A stretch of 64,000 nt of DNA from Centroberyx gerrardi (lineage: Eukaryota > Chordata > Actinopteri > Beryciformes > Berycidae), in the NCBI RefSeq assembly GCF_048128805.1, contig NC_136010.1:15665980-15729979 (forward strand), given 5' to 3'. The position numbers were made by a program, and so were the translations under genes. The notes under the pieces are model-generated. The model was not told the DNA's origin, did not search any database, and worked only from the letters and a program-made list of their open reading frames with translations. Every line of letters begins with the position of its first letter. Position 1 is the stretch's first letter. Of the stretch, positions 61,807-64,000 are shown one piece after another.

Positions 61807-62614
61807 TAAAAACTATCAGTAAGTGTGATAAGGTCACTATTAGGTACCAGAGACACACTAGGCAATAATTCCCTCTGGGAATGGGAATATTATAGTGATT
61901 GTTCGGTTCCTTGGAGCAGACGATTATGTGAAAGTGGAATGAATGGTTTGGATCTCTGCTGTAGAAGGAACAAAATTCAGCAACCGCTCAAGCAATAGGA
62001 GTATTAGGTAACATATTTGAAATTCTGGGCTAAATCATTTAGCATAAAACTAAGTGTATTGATTTAAGGTGATTAGCCTAATATCAACTGTCAAACATGT
62101 TGCAGTTGCACCTCTGTGTCATTTTAAAACATTCTTGTATCTGATTTGGGACACACAACACACATTTCACATGTTAGCAGGAACACATAGACATAATATA
62201 TTGCTTATGTTGTGTTGTACAGAAATAACATGTGTTGTCACAAACTGGACACAAACACTTTAGATGTGGCTAAAGTTTGCTCATGTTGAGTGACAATGAC
62301 TGGAAGACAAAACCATGAACTCCACCTTCACATGGCTTTAGTTAACTCTCAGGCCAAAGAACCATCTGAGCACCATAAAGAGAAAAAGCAAAACAAAAAC
62401 AAGAATTATCCTGTCATGAGAAGATGGAAAAGATTTCCCAGAAGTTAAGACATTGTGTTATTTCTATGTGCAATGAACAACACAGTGTAAGGCACAAAGA
62501 ATAGCTGAGGCCAACCTATAATACCAACACTCCCTAAAGATTAGTATTCATCTCTCCACCCCCCCCCCCCCCCCCCTCAGTCTCCACCCATACCTTCCTC
62601 CTGCCTGGAGGAGG

Positions 62615-62658
<44 letters not shown>

Positions 62659-63677
62659 TATTATTGAAACCAGACCACTTTTAAGATGACTTGGAGCAGC
62701 GTGGCCCTGTACTCTTCCTCTGTGGCCGGGGACAGACTTAAAATAATCAACAAGGAACCATTTGGAAAGGTAATACTGAAACAACAAGACACAACTAAAG
62801 CTGTCGGGCGACTTCTCAGTTTTCTCCCTCTGCTGTGAGTGTTTAGGGTCAGGAACTTGTTGGAGCAGTTTGTGCCGGTGTTAAAATGGCCTTGAATGCT
62901 GTGCGTGTTGTGTATGCATTTTTGCTATAATGGAGCCGTTGGAAAGTGGAGCGCAGGTGTAGTCGGGTCGGAATGTATATATTTTCTTGGTCTTGTTTGG
63001 ACAACTGCCAAACCCAACTGCCTCAGGGCATAAACAAATACAAACAATTCTATTCCAACTTTAACTTAACTGCATTGTATCTGTTCACATCTGTACATTT
63101 TTTGTTTTTTAATTAGAATATTTGCTTGGTGTCACATACCTCTGTTGGGGTGGTAAAATTCCTTTTTAACTACCGGGGGAGGGGAAAACATAAGTGTTTG
63201 TGTAAGTGTGTTAGACACAGTTTGTCAAGACCTAGGCTTTTTAGTTTGTTTTTTGTTTTGTTTTGTTTTTTTTCACCTCTGAATAATTTGTACTACTTTG
63301 AATTCACACATATTACTTTATGACAGAGAATTTGGTGTCTTTGTTACAGTAACAACACTGAAGAATGGTATCTACATATCCTAGGACTACCTAGGATCTC
63401 ACACGTCATCACAGCACCGCTTAACACCCTTCTCTGTCCCAGTGGGATTTGTATTTGAACTAGGAGGTCGACTCCACGAAAAGACATGAGGTAAGGAGTG
63501 ACAACTGTCCTGGTAGGACAAGTTGGATCCTGAGAAAATGCGTTAGGCACACTCCATGTATTTATAATTCATGTCTAGAATGAAGGCTGCTTGCTGTTGT
63601 CTCACAGGCCAGAGTGCATGAACAGAAGATCAATGTAGACTTACAAGGCTTTAATGCAACAGAATGATGTTTCACAG
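61807..63677. other. Intergenic or intronic sequence before phosphatase exons
   Basis: Holds a C18 run (62559-62576) and a GA array (62614-62655). An ATG-opened 28-codon frame (62686-62769) ends in an AAG|GTAATA donor, but its phase does not match the phosphatase exon at 63678. No other coding evidence. Confidence 0.5.
62559..62655. repeat. C18 run and GA microsatellite
   Basis: Eighteen C residues, about 40 bp of unique sequence, then about 20 GA units. Confidence 0.9.
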
Positions 63678-63992
63678 GGTGCGAACTTTCTCCAGAGGAC
63701 AGATCCTGCAGGAATTCCATCTTCGATGTCAATCACTCGCTGCCAACCACAACAGAGGCTTTAAACAGGAGTTTGAGGTATTCCAAATGGGACTTGGGTT
63801 AAATTTGTGACTGGGAAACAAGCCTTGGTTTATGTTTATGATTGGGGAAACATGCTAGAGGTGTTGTCATGTATACTAACGTGTGCTTTGGCTCTGAGAA
63901 GGAGCTGAATGACGTTGGCAAAGAGCTCGCCTCCAGGGCGGGAGACCTGGAGGCCAACAGGGAGAAGAACAGGTACCCCTACATTTTGCCAT
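63678..63992 (+). CDS. Receptor-type protein tyrosine phosphatase, start of catalytic domain (partial)
   Basis: Two exons are visible. 63678-63777 encodes VRTFSRGQILQEFHLRCQSL to RGFKQEFE after a partial codon. 63902-63992 encodes ELNDVGKELASRAGDLEANR and EKNRYPYILP plus one base before the GTAAGT donor. F-EEFEEL-VG followed by NREKNRYPYILPY is the N-terminal signature of the PTP catalytic domain, including the KNRY motif. The style is closest to single-domain R3 receptors (PTPRB, PTPRJ, PTPRO, PTPRH, PTPRQ, PTPRV), with PTPRV a possibility. The second exon could begin at 63899. The catalytic HCSAGxGRT loop lies beyond the window, and ectodomain exons were not found upstream. Confidence 0.75.
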
Positions 63993-64000
63993 GTAAGTAC

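Noticed and set aside
62686..62769. Possible first exon MTWSSVALYSSSVAGD ending in AAG|GTAATA
   Set aside because: Phase 0 at the donor does not fit the phosphatase exon at 63678, which needs phase 2. Direct joining gives a stop. Kept only as a note.
1..64000. CRISPR arrays, bacterial operons, tRNA or rRNA genes
   Set aside because: Only vertebrate-type simple repeats were found. No spaced direct-repeat array, no tRNA A/B box pair and no rRNA-like segment was recognised by eye.

Overview
The window looks like vertebrate nuclear DNA, most likely from a teleost fish. Coding sequence is sparse and split into short exons with GT/AG borders. CA/TG and GA microsatellites are very dense, and several MITE-like inverted-repeat elements resemble common teleost families. 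The teleost call rests on this character and on the gene content; no database search was possible.

Layout. (1) 1-21,200: no recognisable protein-coding gene. It holds a small Tc1-like MITE (120-333), a compact YY1/CRE/ETS promoter-like block with a possible first exon (about 1,345-1,431), an 893-bp inverted-repeat element (18,104-18,996) and microsatellites. (2) 21,095-21,492: a GA/G-run/pentanucleotide-rich block ending in a perfect CAG|GTGAGT donor, the best candidate for a non-coding first exon of prickle2. (3) 21,493-41,994: a roughly 20.5-kb first intron with a 558-bp hAT-like MITE, a 908-bp inverted-repeat element and conserved-looking AT-rich blocks that may be enhancers. (4) 41,995-51,530 (+): prickle2, with eight coding exons encoding a PET domain, three LIM domains, a long C-terminal region and a CIIS prenylation box (891 residues), plus a 3'UTR of about 1.1 kb. 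(5) 51,850-57,970 (-): a seven-exon periphilin-1-like gene, tail to tail with prickle2. (6) 58,546-58,881: a hAT-like MITE. (7) 59,150-61,806: a two-gene PIF/Harbinger element, with a Myb/SANT-like protein on + (three exons, intact) and a HARBI1-type DDE nuclease on - (one frameshift). (8) 63,678 to the window end (+): two exons at the start of a receptor-type protein tyrosine phosphatase catalytic domain, running off the edge.

How the genes relate. Prickle2 is a planar cell polarity scaffold. Periphilin is a nuclear protein, known in mammals as a subunit of the HUSH silencing complex. No functional link is implied, but the pairing matters for genome history: in human, PPHLN1 lies next to PRICKLE1, not PRICKLE2. 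A periphilin gene beside a prickle2-type gene suggests that the prickle-periphilin pair predates the vertebrate genome duplications. No previously undescribed biological system was found. The most informative items are the reconstructed periphilin gene and its linkage, the nearly complete Harbinger element, and several MITEs with definable ends.
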